From the NCBI GenBank assembly GCA_024275165.1, contig JAJRZQ010000030.1:1-57211 (forward strand): DNA of 57,211 bases, given 5' to 3'. The notes beneath the pieces are model-generated. The model made no database searches and was not told the origin of the DNA. It saw only the letters and a list, made by a program, of their open reading frames with translations. This stretch comes from a bacterium. Lineage in GTDB: Bacteria > SAR324 > XYD2-FULL-50-16. The position numbers and the translations under genes were made by a program. Positions 49,844 through 57,211 of this stretch are shown piece by piece (the first letter of the stretch is position 1; every line of letters begins with the position of its first letter).

Positions 49844-51063
49844 AATATTTATCATTATTTTTGGGCTTGCTGCTACTCTTGAGTTGGAGGCAGTCTGCTT
49901 TGGCGCTTGATTGCCACAACATGACGGGGCCCCAAACCCTATTGGAATGTACCCTGGCCAAGCACCCCTTGATGGTGAACGCTTTGGGGCTGCAACAGTC
50001 CGCGCTAGCGGGTCTGGTCCGAGCTGATCAATCCCCTAACCCTCGGTTTGAGCTCTATGCCGAAGATATCGGTGGTGACGCCTTGCGTCAAGAAGCGGCT
50101 TTTGTTCATCCCCTTGAACTGGGCGGGGCGAAATCGGCACGGAGGCACAAAGCCCAAGCAGAGCAAGAGCTAGCCAAAGCCAATACGCAATTGCAACGGA
50201 CTCAGGTGGTATTGCAAATCACGCAAGACCTCTACCGTTTGAGTCAGTTGCAAATTGAAGTTGCGCAGTTGAAAGAAAATATAACTACCTTTTCCAATTT
50301 GTTGCAGCGTTTTTCCAAAACCCGGGGGCTCAATCCAGAGCAAAGGGTTTCCCTTAGCGCCTACCAATTTGCCCTGCAAGAGAGCCAGTTGATGGCCTAT
50401 GATTTAAAGCAGGAGCGAAAAGTCATTTTGAGTCGTTTCCAGGCCATTCATGGCCTTGATTTTCGACTGGGGGATGATCTTTTGCCCGCTGCGACGATTG
50501 TTTGGCCACGGATTAAGCATGCCCCGTTGCAAAGCCCTGAATTAAAGCAAGCGCAAGCGGAGGTTTCTTACGCTCAAGGTCTTTTGCAAGTCGAAGAGGC
50601 AAAAGCCTGGGGGACTTTGGAACTGGCTCCGCGCATCATTCAAGAAACCCGCAACAACCTGCGCAAAAATAGCATTGCCTTTGGCTTGAATATTCCCCTC
50701 CCTCTTTACCAGTCAAATGCTGGCGGTAAGCAGCAGGCCCAAGCCAAGCTGGATACCAACCAGCAATTGGCCCAGCAAAAAGCTCAGGAATTGGCCGCTC
50801 GTTTTAAGCAAAAAAAAGAGAGTTATCAGCAAGTGTTGCGACAATTAAAGGATTTGCTGACCCCAGAGGAATTCCGGAAAAAGCACAAAGAAATTCACCA
50901 AGCCATGCGGCGGGGATCCCTCCCCGCTCCTCTGGTTATTGAGGTTCACCGTCAATTTTTAACCTTACTCAAACAACGCCACCAACTTGAATTATATGGC
51001 CTAGCCCAACTGATTCAAATCAAAAGCCTACAGGGTAATTTAAAGGAGTTTCAACTGCCATGA
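49840..51063 (+). CDS. CzcC-like outer-membrane efflux channel
   Basis: This 407-residue TolC-superfamily protein has a signal peptide (to about residue 22, SALA) and long coiled-coil helices (about 100-150, 290-380), with the repeat-like half motifs PNPRFELYAEDIGGDALRQEAAFVHPLELGGAK and IAFGLNIPLPLYQSNAGGKQQAQAKL. It should form the outer-membrane tunnel of a heavy-metal RND pump. It overlaps the adaptor gene by four bases. Confidence 0.9.
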   Translation: MKYLSLFLGLLLLLSWRQSALALDCHNMTGPQTLLECTLAKHPLMVNALGLQQSALAGLVRADQSPNPRFELYAEDIGGDALRQEAAFVHPLELGGAKSARRHKAQAEQELAKANTQLQRTQVVLQITQDLYRLSQLQIEVAQLKENITTFSNLLQRFSKTRGLNPEQRVSLSAYQFALQESQLMAYDLKQERKVILSRFQAIHGLDFRLGDDLLPAATIVWPRIKHAPLQSPELKQAQAEVSYAQGLLQVEEAKAWGTLELAPRIIQETRNNLRKNSIAFGLNIPLPLYQSNAGGKQQAQAKLDTNQQLAQQKAQELAARFKQKKESYQQVLRQLKDLLTPEEFRKKHKEIHQAMRRGSLPAPLVIEVHRQFLTLLKQRHQLELYGLAQLIQIKSLQGNLKEFQLP

Positions 51064-51719
51064 AAGCAACTCAAATGATTCTTTTTATCCTGATCTTCTG
51101 GGGCGCTATGGGTGTTGCCTACGCGCGGGTTCCCACAACGGATTCAACTCAAACCGAGGGCGATCACGCCTCTCATGAAGGGGAAGAGCCCACCCGGCAC
51201 CAAGCAGGGGATCACGCCTCTCATGAAGGGGAAGAGCCCACCCGGCACCAAGCAGGGGATCACGCCTCTCATGAAGGGGAAGAGCCCACCCGGCACCAAG
51301 CAGGGGATCACGCCTCTCATGAAGGGGAAGATTCGCATGAGGAGCATGGGGTAGAAGCTTTTGGTCAAGGCATGGCCATTGAGGCCATAGCCGGAGAAGG
51401 GGCGCGTTTCCGCCTCTCTCAAAAGGCCGTGGATCTTTTAAAAATCAAAGTCCGAACTTTAGGGGTGAGGTCGGCAAAGGGGTTTCAACTGCCTTTTAGC
51501 GCCTTAGTGCAATTTCAACAGAATCAAGCGGTCTACCTTTGGCAAGATCGCTGGGCTACCCTGGTGTTGGTCCAAACCCAACGGGATGAAGAGGGCGATT
51601 GGTGGGTTCAGGCTCCCCAATTGCAAAAGGATTCTCAAGTCGTCATTTTCGGCAACGCCTTATTGCGTATTGCTCAGTTGCAGGCACTTGGCCAAGGTGG
51701 TCAAGGCCATGCCCATTAA
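51060..51719 (+). CDS. Reduced, His-rich CzcB-like periplasmic adaptor
   Basis: This 219-residue protein has a signal peptide (to about residue 22) and then a metal-binding-like tract: the 16-residue unit GDHASHEGEEPTRHQA repeated three times plus a partial fourth, and ending GHAH at the C-terminus. The rest has FRLSQKAVDLLKIKVRTLGVRS, like the start of CzcB adaptors, joined straight to LPFSALVQFQQNQAVYLWQDRW and LQKDSQVVIFGNALLRIAQLQAL, like their membrane-proximal end. The lipoyl, alpha-hairpin and beta-barrel parts of a normal 380-500-residue adaptor are missing. It lies between czcC- and czcA-like genes, so it probably replaces CzcB. Confidence 0.75.
   Translation: MKATQMILFILIFWGAMGVAYARVPTTDSTQTEGDHASHEGEEPTRHQAGDHASHEGEEPTRHQAGDHASHEGEEPTRHQAGDHASHEGEDSHEEHGVEAFGQGMAIEAIAGEGARFRLSQKAVDLLKIKVRTLGVRSAKGFQLPFSALVQFQQNQAVYLWQDRWATLVLVQTQRDEEGDWWVQAPQLQKDSQVVIFGNALLRIAQLQALGQGGQGHAH
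51162..51331 (+). repeat. 48-bp coding tandem repeat
   Basis: Identical 48-bp units start at 51162, 51210 and 51258, with a 26-bp partial unit at 51306. They encode the His/Glu-rich repeat of the adaptor. The copies are identical in DNA, which indicates recent expansion or homogenisation. Confidence 0.97.
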
Positions 51720-51740
51720 TCCCACTTTTAAGATTCTATC

Positions 51741-54700
51741 ATGATCAATCAAATCATCGTAGCCGCTATCAAGCGAAAGGGATTTGTCTTTTTGCTTACC
51801 CTGATGGCTTGTTTTCTTGGCTGGTTTTCCTTTCAATCGTTACCCATTGACGCGGTTCCCGATATTACCAACAATCAGGTGCAAATCAATACCTCGGTCA
51901 AGGGGCTCATCCCCGAAGAGATTGAAAGCTATGTCACCTTCCCCATTGAAACCGGAATGGGGGGGATCCCCGGGGTGCAAGCGGTGCGCTCCATCAGTCG
52001 CTTTGGGCTATCTCAAGTGACTTTGATTTTTGAAGACGAGATCAGTGTGTACTTGGCCCGTCAATTGGTGAGTGAAAAACTTCAGGCCGTACTCCCTCAA
52101 CTTCCCCAAGGGGTACAGCCTCAATTGGGCCCTTTATCGACCGGGTTGGGGGAAATCTTTTTTTACTCTTTGCAGGCAACCCACCCCCTGGTAGACCCTC
52201 AGCAACGCCTAGCGGAGTTGATGCAGTTGCGTGCCTTAAACGAATTTAGCATTAAACCCCGTTTGCTCACGGTGAAGGGGGTCGCGGAAGTCAATGTGAT
52301 CGGGGGGTATAAAAAGACCTTTTATGTGCAGCCGAATCTAAAAAAACTATCGAGCTACGGGATTCATCTCGATGAATTGGTGGTGGCCTTAGAAAAAAAC
52401 AACCGCAACACCGGGGGCGGTTACATCCAACAAACCGCCGAACAGTTGTTGATTCAAGCCGAGGGCTTGATTGAACGCCCTGAGGATATCCGCTCGATTG
52501 TCATCAAGCGGCTGAGCAACTTGGAAACCATCACCATTGGGCAGGTCGCCCGCGTGGGGATTGATAAAAATCTGCGCACCGGCGCGGCCTTGGTCAATGG
52601 GCAAGAGAGCATTGTGGGTACGGTTTTGATGCAGTTGGGCGAAAACAGCCGGACCGTATCGCTGGAGGTTGCCACAAAGGTCAAAGAGATTCAGCAAAGC
52701 TTGCCAGAAGGGGTTGAAATCAAGGTTCTTTATAACCGCTCGAGTTTAGTGGATCAAACCTTAAACACGGTAGAAAAAAACCTCGCTTTTGGGGCTTTTT
52801 TGGTCATGGTGATTTTGTTGCTTTTAATCGGGCAGGTTCGGGTGGCGCTCATTACCGCGGTTACCATTCCCTTGGCTTTGTTGGTTACCTTTATTATGAT
52901 GCGCCTTTTTAATATTTCTGGAAACCTGATGAGCCTTGGGGCCTTGGATTTTGGGATTATCATTGATGGGGCGGTGATTGTGATGGATAATTGCATTCGC
53001 CGAGTGAACGATAAAATAACCGAGTTGGGTCGGCCCTTATCCCGGGAGGAAGTCCGCGATACGGTAACGAAGGCGACCATTGAAATTCGCTCTGCTGCGG
53101 GTTTTGGGCAGTTGATCATCCTCATTGTCTTTTTGCCGATCTTCGCTTTGACCGGGGTGGAAGCCAAGATGTTTATTCCCATGGCCTCGACCTTTTGTTT
53201 TGCCTTGGGGGCCGCCTTCTTGATTTCTTTTACCACAATTCCGGCTTTGGCAGGGCAGTTTTTAAGTGGAAAAGCGGCCAAAAAGGTCAACCCCTTGGTC
53301 GCCTTTTTGGAAAAGGTCTATGCTTGGGTCATCCATCGGGCCTTGCTTTATAAAAAAGCGGTGGTGGGCATGGGAATTCTTTCGATTGTCGTGGGCGCCG
53401 GTCTGTTTTCCACCCTGGGGGCCGACTTCCTGCCCCAATTGGATGAGGGTTCCATCGCCATTCAATTTGTGCGCCCCACCAATATCAATATCAATCAAGC
53501 TGTGGTAATGCAGGAGCTTTCTGAAAAATTGATTATTGAGTTTGCCGAGGTCAGCCTGGTTTTTTCCCGGCTCGGTACCGCGGAAGTGGCGACCGATCCC
53601 ATGGGAGTCAATTCATCGGATACCTATGTGCTTTTAAAACCCAAAGATCAATGGCCCCAACATGAGGGGAAACAGTGGAACAAATTAGACCTCTTAAACG
53701 CGATTCAAGCCAAGCTGCTGGAGTCCATTCCCGGTCAAACCCTGATTTTTTCTCAGCCGATTCAATTGCGCTTTAATGAACTCTTAGAGGGAGTGCGGAG
53801 TGATGTGGCCCTAAAAATCTTTGGCGACAACATCGACCAACTCAGCGAGTTTGCCGGCCAGGCGGAAAAAATCATCAGCCAGGTCCCCGGTGCGGGCGAT
53901 GTGGAAAAGGAGGTCAGGGGGAAGTCTCCGGTTTTGCGGATTCAACCAAAAACAGTTGAATTGCAGAACTTTGGTATTCCTAAAGACAATATACTCAATA
54001 CCGTTGAAGCCGCCATTGGGGGGGTCGAGGCCGGGAACCTCTATGAAGGGGTCATGCGCTTTCCTATTGTGGTTCGGTTGCAAGAGCAGGACCGGAGCGA
54101 TTTAGAGCAAATTCGCAACCTCCCTGTGGGGATTTCTGAAAACTTAACCGTGCCCTTAAAGGAGCTTGCCAAGATCAGTATTCAAGAAACCTATGGCGAT
54201 ATTCGCCGGGAATCCTTCCAAAAACGCACCGCGCTTTTAATCAATGTTCGAGGGAGAGACACCCAAAGTTTTGTGCAAGAGGCCAAAGCTCGGGTCGAGG
54301 AAAAAGTTACGCTTCCCGCCGGTGTTTTTATGGAGTGGGGAGGGAGTTTTAAAAACCTGGCCAAGGCAAAGCAGCGGCTGACGGTCGTGGTGCCGGTCGC
54401 CTTGATCTTAGTTTTTGCGATGATTTATTTGGCGTTTCGCAGCCTGCTGCAAACGGTGATGATTTTTACCTGCATTCCGATGAGTTTGGTCGGTGGGGTT
54501 TTAGGGCTGAAATTGAATCATTTGGAATTTAGTATTTCCGCCGCGATTGGTTTTATTGCGCTATCTGGGATTGCGGTTTTAAATGGAATCGTATTGGTCA
54601 GTTTTTTTAATCGACTTAAATTAAGTGGAGTAACGGGCGATGAACTGATTAAAGAAGGGACGAGGTTGAGGTTGAGGCCTGTTTTGATGACGGCCTCGGC

Positions 54701-54884
54701 AGCGGCGTTTGGCTTTTTGCCCATGATGCTTTCTACCGGAGCGGGGGCGGATGTGCAGCGGCCTTTGGCTTCTGTGGTGGTGGGGGGGATTCTCTCGGCT
54801 ACCTTGCTGACTTTGGTTGTTTTGCCGGTCGTTTATCGGATGCTGGAAGATAAAATGCAAATTCAAGATACGGGTTTGCATTGA
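51741..54884 (+). CDS. CzcA-type heavy-metal RND efflux pump
   Basis: This 1,047-residue inner-membrane protein has twelve membrane helices in two halves and two large periplasmic domains. The fourth-helix motif LDFGIIIDGAVIVMDNCIRR is that of the heavy-metal (HME) RND group, with Asp residues for proton transfer. Other typical parts are DITNNQVQINTSVKGLIPEEIE, VRSISRFGLSQVT and the C-terminal LRLRPVLMTASAAAFGFLPMM. It exports divalent (Zn/Co/Cd) or monovalent (Cu/Ag) metals by proton antiport; the DFG-DGA motif leans to the divalent type. It starts 21 bases after the adaptor. Confidence 0.95.
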   Translation: MINQIIVAAIKRKGFVFLLTLMACFLGWFSFQSLPIDAVPDITNNQVQINTSVKGLIPEEIESYVTFPIETGMGGIPGVQAVRSISRFGLSQVTLIFEDEISVYLARQLVSEKLQAVLPQLPQGVQPQLGPLSTGLGEIFFYSLQATHPLVDPQQRLAELMQLRALNEFSIKPRLLTVKGVAEVNVIGGYKKTFYVQPNLKKLSSYGIHLDELVVALEKNNRNTGGGYIQQTAEQLLIQAEGLIERPEDIRSIVIKRLSNLETITIGQVARVGIDKNLRTGAALVNGQESIVGTVLMQLGENSRTVSLEVATKVKEIQQSLPEGVEIKVLYNRSSLVDQTLNTVEKNLAFGAFLVMVILLLLIGQVRVALITAVTIPLALLVTFIMMRLFNISGNLMSLGALDFGIIIDGAVIVMDNCIRRVNDKITELGRPLSREEVRDTVTKATIEIRSAAGFGQLIILIVFLPIFALTGVEAKMFIPMASTFCFALGAAFLISFTTIPALAGQFLSGKAAKKVNPLVAFLEKVYAWVIHRALLYKKAVVGMGILSIVVGAGLFSTLGADFLPQLDEGSIAIQFVRPTNININQAVVMQELSEKLIIEFAEVSLVFSRLGTAEVATDPMGVNSSDTYVLLKPKDQWPQHEGKQWNKLDLLNAIQAKLLESIPGQTLIFSQPIQLRFNELLEGVRSDVALKIFGDNIDQLSEFAGQAEKIISQVPGAGDVEKEVRGKSPVLRIQPKTVELQNFGIPKDNILNTVEAAIGGVEAGNLYEGVMRFPIVVRLQEQDRSDLEQIRNLPVGISENLTVPLKELAKISIQETYGDIRRESFQKRTALLINVRGRDTQSFVQEAKARVEEKVTLPAGVFMEWGGSFKNLAKAKQRLTVVVPVALILVFAMIYLAFRSLLQTVMIFTCIPMSLVGGVLGLKLNHLEFSISAAIGFIALSGIAVLNGIVLVSFFNRLKLSGVTGDELIKEGTRLRLRPVLMTASAAAFGFLPMMLSTGAGADVQRPLASVVVGGILSATLLTLVVLPVVYRMLEDKMQIQDTGLH

Positions 54885-54975
54885 TTTTCTGGTCTTGCGT
54901 ACCTGATGCCTGAAGGGGTTTTAAGCAATTAAAATGCTTTGGGGGTCATGATTGCGGCAATCTTGTTGTTGATCG

Positions 54976-55028
54976 CCTCAGGCCGGCTCAAAGGCCCTAT
55001 GTGGGCAAGAGCCGGCTCTAGCCTGAGG
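54976..55028 (+). promoter_or_regulatory. Compound hairpin downstream of czcA-like gene
   Basis: CCTCAGG (54976-54982) pairs with CCTGAGG (55022-55028), and CCGGCTC (54983-54989) with GAGCCGG (55009-55015); a six-base bulge (55016-55021) lies on the right arm. An inner GCCC/GGGC pair can form in the loop. It could be a processed 3' end structure or small RNA. There is no T-run. Confidence 0.55.
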
Positions 55029-55038
55029 AAGTTGATTT

Positions 55039-55069
55039 AAGGAACCTTTGAAAAATTCAGAGGTTCCTT
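55039..55069. promoter_or_regulatory. Second hairpin with dispersed 3' motif
   Basis: AAGGAACCT (55039-55047) pairs with AGGTTCCTT (55061-55069) across a 13-base loop. Its right arm contains the CAGAGGTTCCTTAA motif that recurs at 47506-47519. It may be a terminator or a fragment of a dispersed repeat. Confidence 0.45.
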
Positions 55070-55103
55070 AAAATATGTGCTGGAGTAATATATAATTAGT
55101 TGA

Positions 55104-55628
55104 CTACGATTTATTTATTGGTGAGGCTAATATCCATTTTTCGATTGTGTCGTGATGTTGCGTCCAGCTAGCCCATGCGCTTTGCGCCCATTGTCTTACT
55201 GAGGTTTTATGAGCCTCCAGGCCGCTAGCATGGCCTACTTCAGCTACATTATGTGGGCCAAATGTTTGGGGTGGTTCAAGCCAGAAAAAAGTGTTTTTTA
55301 TGCTTGCCGCTTTCAGCATCGCGTCATTGGCGTTCTTCGGCGAAAGCCCGTGTTCTAAAAAAAGACAGAGGCGGATAAGATGTACTCCCACCGAGTGAAT
55401 GCTTTGGCGCGAGGGTCTTCCAGGGTGTTGTACCGCATATGCGTCAACCGATAATCGATGAACTTCAAAAAGATCGGGATTGCTGTATTCATGGGCCATG
55501 ACTTCTCCAAAAGCGGCCCAACAGCCGGGGCTTGAATCCATGTATCGATGAACAGGCCCGTCGAGCTTGGCGAACAAGCCACCACAACCCATGCACTCAA
55601 CCATATTCATTTGTTTTATCTGTTTCAT
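55104..55628 (-). CDS. DUF5946 family protein
   Basis: Using ATG 55628 the protein has 174 residues; other ATGs at 55613 and 55607 are possible. CMGCGGLFAKLDGPVHRYMDSSPGCWAAFGEVMAHEY and VHRLSVDAYAVQHPGRPSRQSIHSVGVHLIRL are hallmarks of DUF5946. The His and Cys residues suggest a metal site, but no activity is known. It is a single gene on the accessory edge beside a tRNA and a recombinase. Confidence 0.85.
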   Translation of the reverse strand: MKQIKQMNMVECMGCGGLFAKLDGPVHRYMDSSPGCWAAFGEVMAHEYSNPDLFEVHRLSVDAYAVQHPGRPSRQSIHSVGVHLIRLCLFLEHGLSPKNANDAMLKAASIKNTFFWLEPPQTFGPHNVAEVGHASGLEAHKTSVRQWAQSAWASWTQHHDTIEKWILASPINKS

Positions 55629-55903
55629 CAAGGGGACATAAAAATGGTTTGAGCATTCTCCTTTGAGCAATTATATAGCTTAGTGAAGCGGGATTTTATT
55701 TCCTTTTACAAGCTTGTTTCGTTTTTTCTCGTCATGTCCGAACAGTCGCAACTGGATCTATCCAAGTCAAGGATCAAAAAGTATAGAGACGAAAAGGAAG
55801 TAAAAATAAGGAAATTAGTCAGTGAGCTAAACTAAACCCGAATCAATGTAGGGCTTTAGAAAATGCGCGTCTGCCCTAGCGGGTAAAGTCAACGCCTGAA
55901 AAG
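55629..55903. other. Intergenic region before tRNA-Gly
   Basis: These 275 AT-rich bases contain a 33-codon plus-strand frame (55734-55835, MSEQSQLDLSKSRIKKY) without a ribosome binding site, which I do not accept as a gene. No strong hairpin is seen. Confidence 0.4.
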
Positions 55904-55979
55904 TGGAGCGAGAAACGAGGTTCGAACTCGCGACCTCCACCTTGGCAAGGTGGCGCTCTACCAACTGAGCTATTCTCGC
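55904..55979 (-). tRNA. tRNA-Gly (GCC)
   Basis: Acceptor GCGAGAA/TTCTCGC is followed by T and an encoded CCA. The anticodon loop TTGCCAA gives GCC. D-arm and T-arm (AGTTCGAACC) are normal. It lies between DUF5946 and the recombinase, with its 5' end facing the recombinase. Confidence 0.96.
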
Positions 55980-56105
55980 TTTTTTTTGTAAGGCAAGTGG
56001 TACGAGAGGAGAGACTTGAATTCTTAACAGGTGGTTAATTTATTTAAATTAAATCAGTAAGATATAATTTTTTTTTAAAAATGGCTAATCATTAAATAAT
56101 TAGCG

Positions 56106-57211
56106 CTAATCTTTCTCCATCAGATCAATCGAATCGACCAGGTTTTCCAGATTTGCTTTACTCCCGTTGTAGTACGATCGAGTAGTATGTATGTCTGAAT
56201 GCCTTGCCAGAGCCTGTACATGGACGATTGGCGACCCTTGTTCCAACAGTTCGGTAATAACCGTAGAACGAAATCCATGTAATGGTTTTATTTCTTTTAT
56301 GTCAAGGACTTTTAAGATTTTCGAGATCGGTGCGCTAATTGCCGACCCCGACCCAAAACCTTGATTTCCTAGCCCGTCATCCAAATACCATCGCTCTTTT
56401 TCATTTCGGGATTGTAGATCTTGAGACAAAAAAGAAAAAAGCCTTTGAGCTATTGGAATAGAGGCTTCTTTTTTGGCTTTCGGTTCCCATTCAACTTTTT
56501 GGTTGTGAGACCAACCTGTAATTTTTTTAATAAATATCAGTTTGTTAGATAAATCAATGTTTTCAATTAACAAGTTTTTGACTTCACCACCACGCATAGC
56601 AGTATATACAAGCATGTTAAACAATCTGATATGATTCAGTCGGGATCTTTTTTCTCTATCATTACTTGCTGAGCGCAAGCGGGACATCAAAAGAGTATAA
56701 ATTTGCTCTAATTGTTTTTTGGTATATACTCCTGGCTCTTTTTTCAGCTTTTGCGGTTTTTTTATTTTGTACCTCGGCATTAGGTCGGCGTCAGCCGCCC
56801 AATAAAGAAAGGTTTGAAGATGACCAGCATATTTAACTTGAGAGTTTCTGCCCAAACCTTGTTTTATTAGACCAATCTTAAAAGCATTTTCGACCTCACG
56901 CTTAAAAAGCCTTAGTTCGTGATCACCTATAATATTGATATATTTTGACTTTAAAATGGAGTATTCTTTTAAAGTGGCTTTAGACCTGAATTGCGCAACC
57001 TCATCAAGCCAATAGTTCATCGCTGTTAAAATGGAGAGCTTTTCATGCGTAATTGGTTCTCTCAAATTCTTTTCAGCTAGTTTTTGCTTCAGAGTGTTGG
57101 CATAGAGTTCATCTAAGAAATCATTCACTTCTTGTTTGGACCTTTGTCGAGTTCCATCCCAATGAGCTTCATCAATTGAGCAAAGGTCGATTAAGGGAGG
57201 GTTTTTTTTAA
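56106..57211 (-). CDS. Tyrosine recombinase/integrase, 5' end outside window
   Basis: The frame is open to the right edge: codons before the GTG at 57126-57128 read KKNPPLIDLCSIDEAHWDGT and on to SKQEV without a stop, so the true start lies outside. The catalytic residues are visible: Arg in YTAMRGGEV, Lys in the AKKEASIPI strand region, His and Arg in LHGFRSTVITELLE, His in ALARHSDIHTT and Tyr in RSYYN. An SAM-like core-binding domain occupies the N-terminal half (SKATLKEYSILKSKY). It would integrate or excise a mobile element. Its AT-rich composition differs from the core genes. Confidence 0.92.
   Translation of the reverse strand, partial: KKNPPLIDLCSIDEAHWDGTRQRSKQEVNDFLDELYANTLKQKLAEKNLREPITHEKLSILTAMNYWLDEVAQFRSKATLKEYSILKSKYINIIGDHELRLFKREVENAFKIGLIKQGLGRNSQVKYAGHLQTFLYWAADADLMPRYKIKKPQKLKKEPGVYTKKQLEQIYTLLMSRLRSASNDREKRSRLNHIRLFNMLVYTAMRGGEVKNLLIENIDLSNKLIFIKKITGWSHNQKVEWEPKAKKEASIPIAQRLFSFLSQDLQSRNEKERWYLDDGLGNQGFGSGSAISAPISKILKVLDIKEIKPLHGFRSTVITELLEQGSPIVHVQALARHSDIHTTRSYYNGSKANLENLVDSIDLMEKD

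Noticed and set aside
51144-51422. 92-codon minus-strand repeat protein
   Set aside because: It is the antisense image of the His-rich coding repeat and has no start signal.
55734-55835. 33-codon small gene
   Set aside because: No ribosome binding site, no membrane or motif feature, and AT-rich surroundings make chance likely.
55904-57211. tRNA-Gly as the attachment site of the adjacent recombinase
   Set aside because: The tRNA 5' end, not the usual 3' end, faces the recombinase, and no duplicate of the tRNA 3' end is found in the window.

Overview
The window is a bacterial chromosome segment from a Gram-negative organism. Evidence for two membranes includes a YidC with a large periplasmic P1 region, a TolC/CzcC-type outer-membrane channel, a putative outer-membrane barrel and a PlsB-type acyltransferase. 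The linkage ftsH-folP-cdaA-cdaR(ybbR)-pdxJ, a Fe-type superoxide dismutase, a pentahaem cytochrome, and GerW/YtfJ-like and DUF4912/GH57 proteins suggest a lineage of deltaproteobacterial grade, possibly SAR324-like. No 16S gene is present, so the placement is an inference. TTG and GTG starts are common, and all five tRNA genes encode their CCA end.

Layout. 1-2060 is an accessory edge: a 55-bp tandem array built on a tRNA-Ser-like 3' end, an AT-rich HEPN-like gene and an integrase N-terminal remnant. 1971-10700 holds yaeQ, a GGDEF/EAL protein, a PlsB-like acyltransferase, a chemoreceptor, three small genes and a broken AraC/GyrI regulator. 10706-14460 is the leftward housekeeping block tRNA-Thr/Tyr/Thr, rpmG, tRNA-Trp, secE, nusG, rplK, rplA, L10 leader, rplJ, rplL, with a strong promoter at its right end and a terminator at its left end. 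14551-23660 carries era, small unknown genes, PilZ, receiver, LuxR-type and hybrid-kinase regulators, sodB and a lone yejE. 23814-29306 is ftsH-folP-cdaA-cdaR-pdxJ (c-di-AMP synthesis plus vitamin pathways). Facing it is rpmH-rnpA-yidD-yidC. 32011-37492 is TraB, GerW-like, DUF2953-like and GH57/DUF4912. 37533-39142 is a thiol-sensor-like ArsR locus. 39150-43120 holds TPR, mogA, mrp, DUF971 and tgt. 43209-47259 is a redox or sulfur-flavoured operon (fatty-acid hydroxylase, TVP38-rhodanese, pentahaem cytochrome, ArsR-rhodanese) whose last gene has an in-frame stop. 47553-54884 is a metal region (cupredoxin, FTR1, secreted protein, CzcC, a shrunken His-rich adaptor, CzcA). 54885-57211 is another accessory edge: structured hairpins, DUF5946, tRNA-Gly and a tyrosine recombinase that runs off the window.

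How it works together. Cyclic-nucleotide signalling is represented twice, by a GGDEF/EAL protein with a PilZ receptor and by CdaA/CdaR. The two ArsR loci have AT-rich palindromes or phased repeats next to promoter-like hexamers, so each probably regulates its neighbouring thiol or sulfur genes. The metal region looks like regulated import (cupredoxin/FTR1) beside RND export. The strongest candidates for something new are the reduced, His-repeat adaptor in the Czc operon with its structured leader, the ArsR/Grx-DUF302 locus with three 16-bp phased repeats, and the TAA-interrupted ArsR-rhodanese gene.
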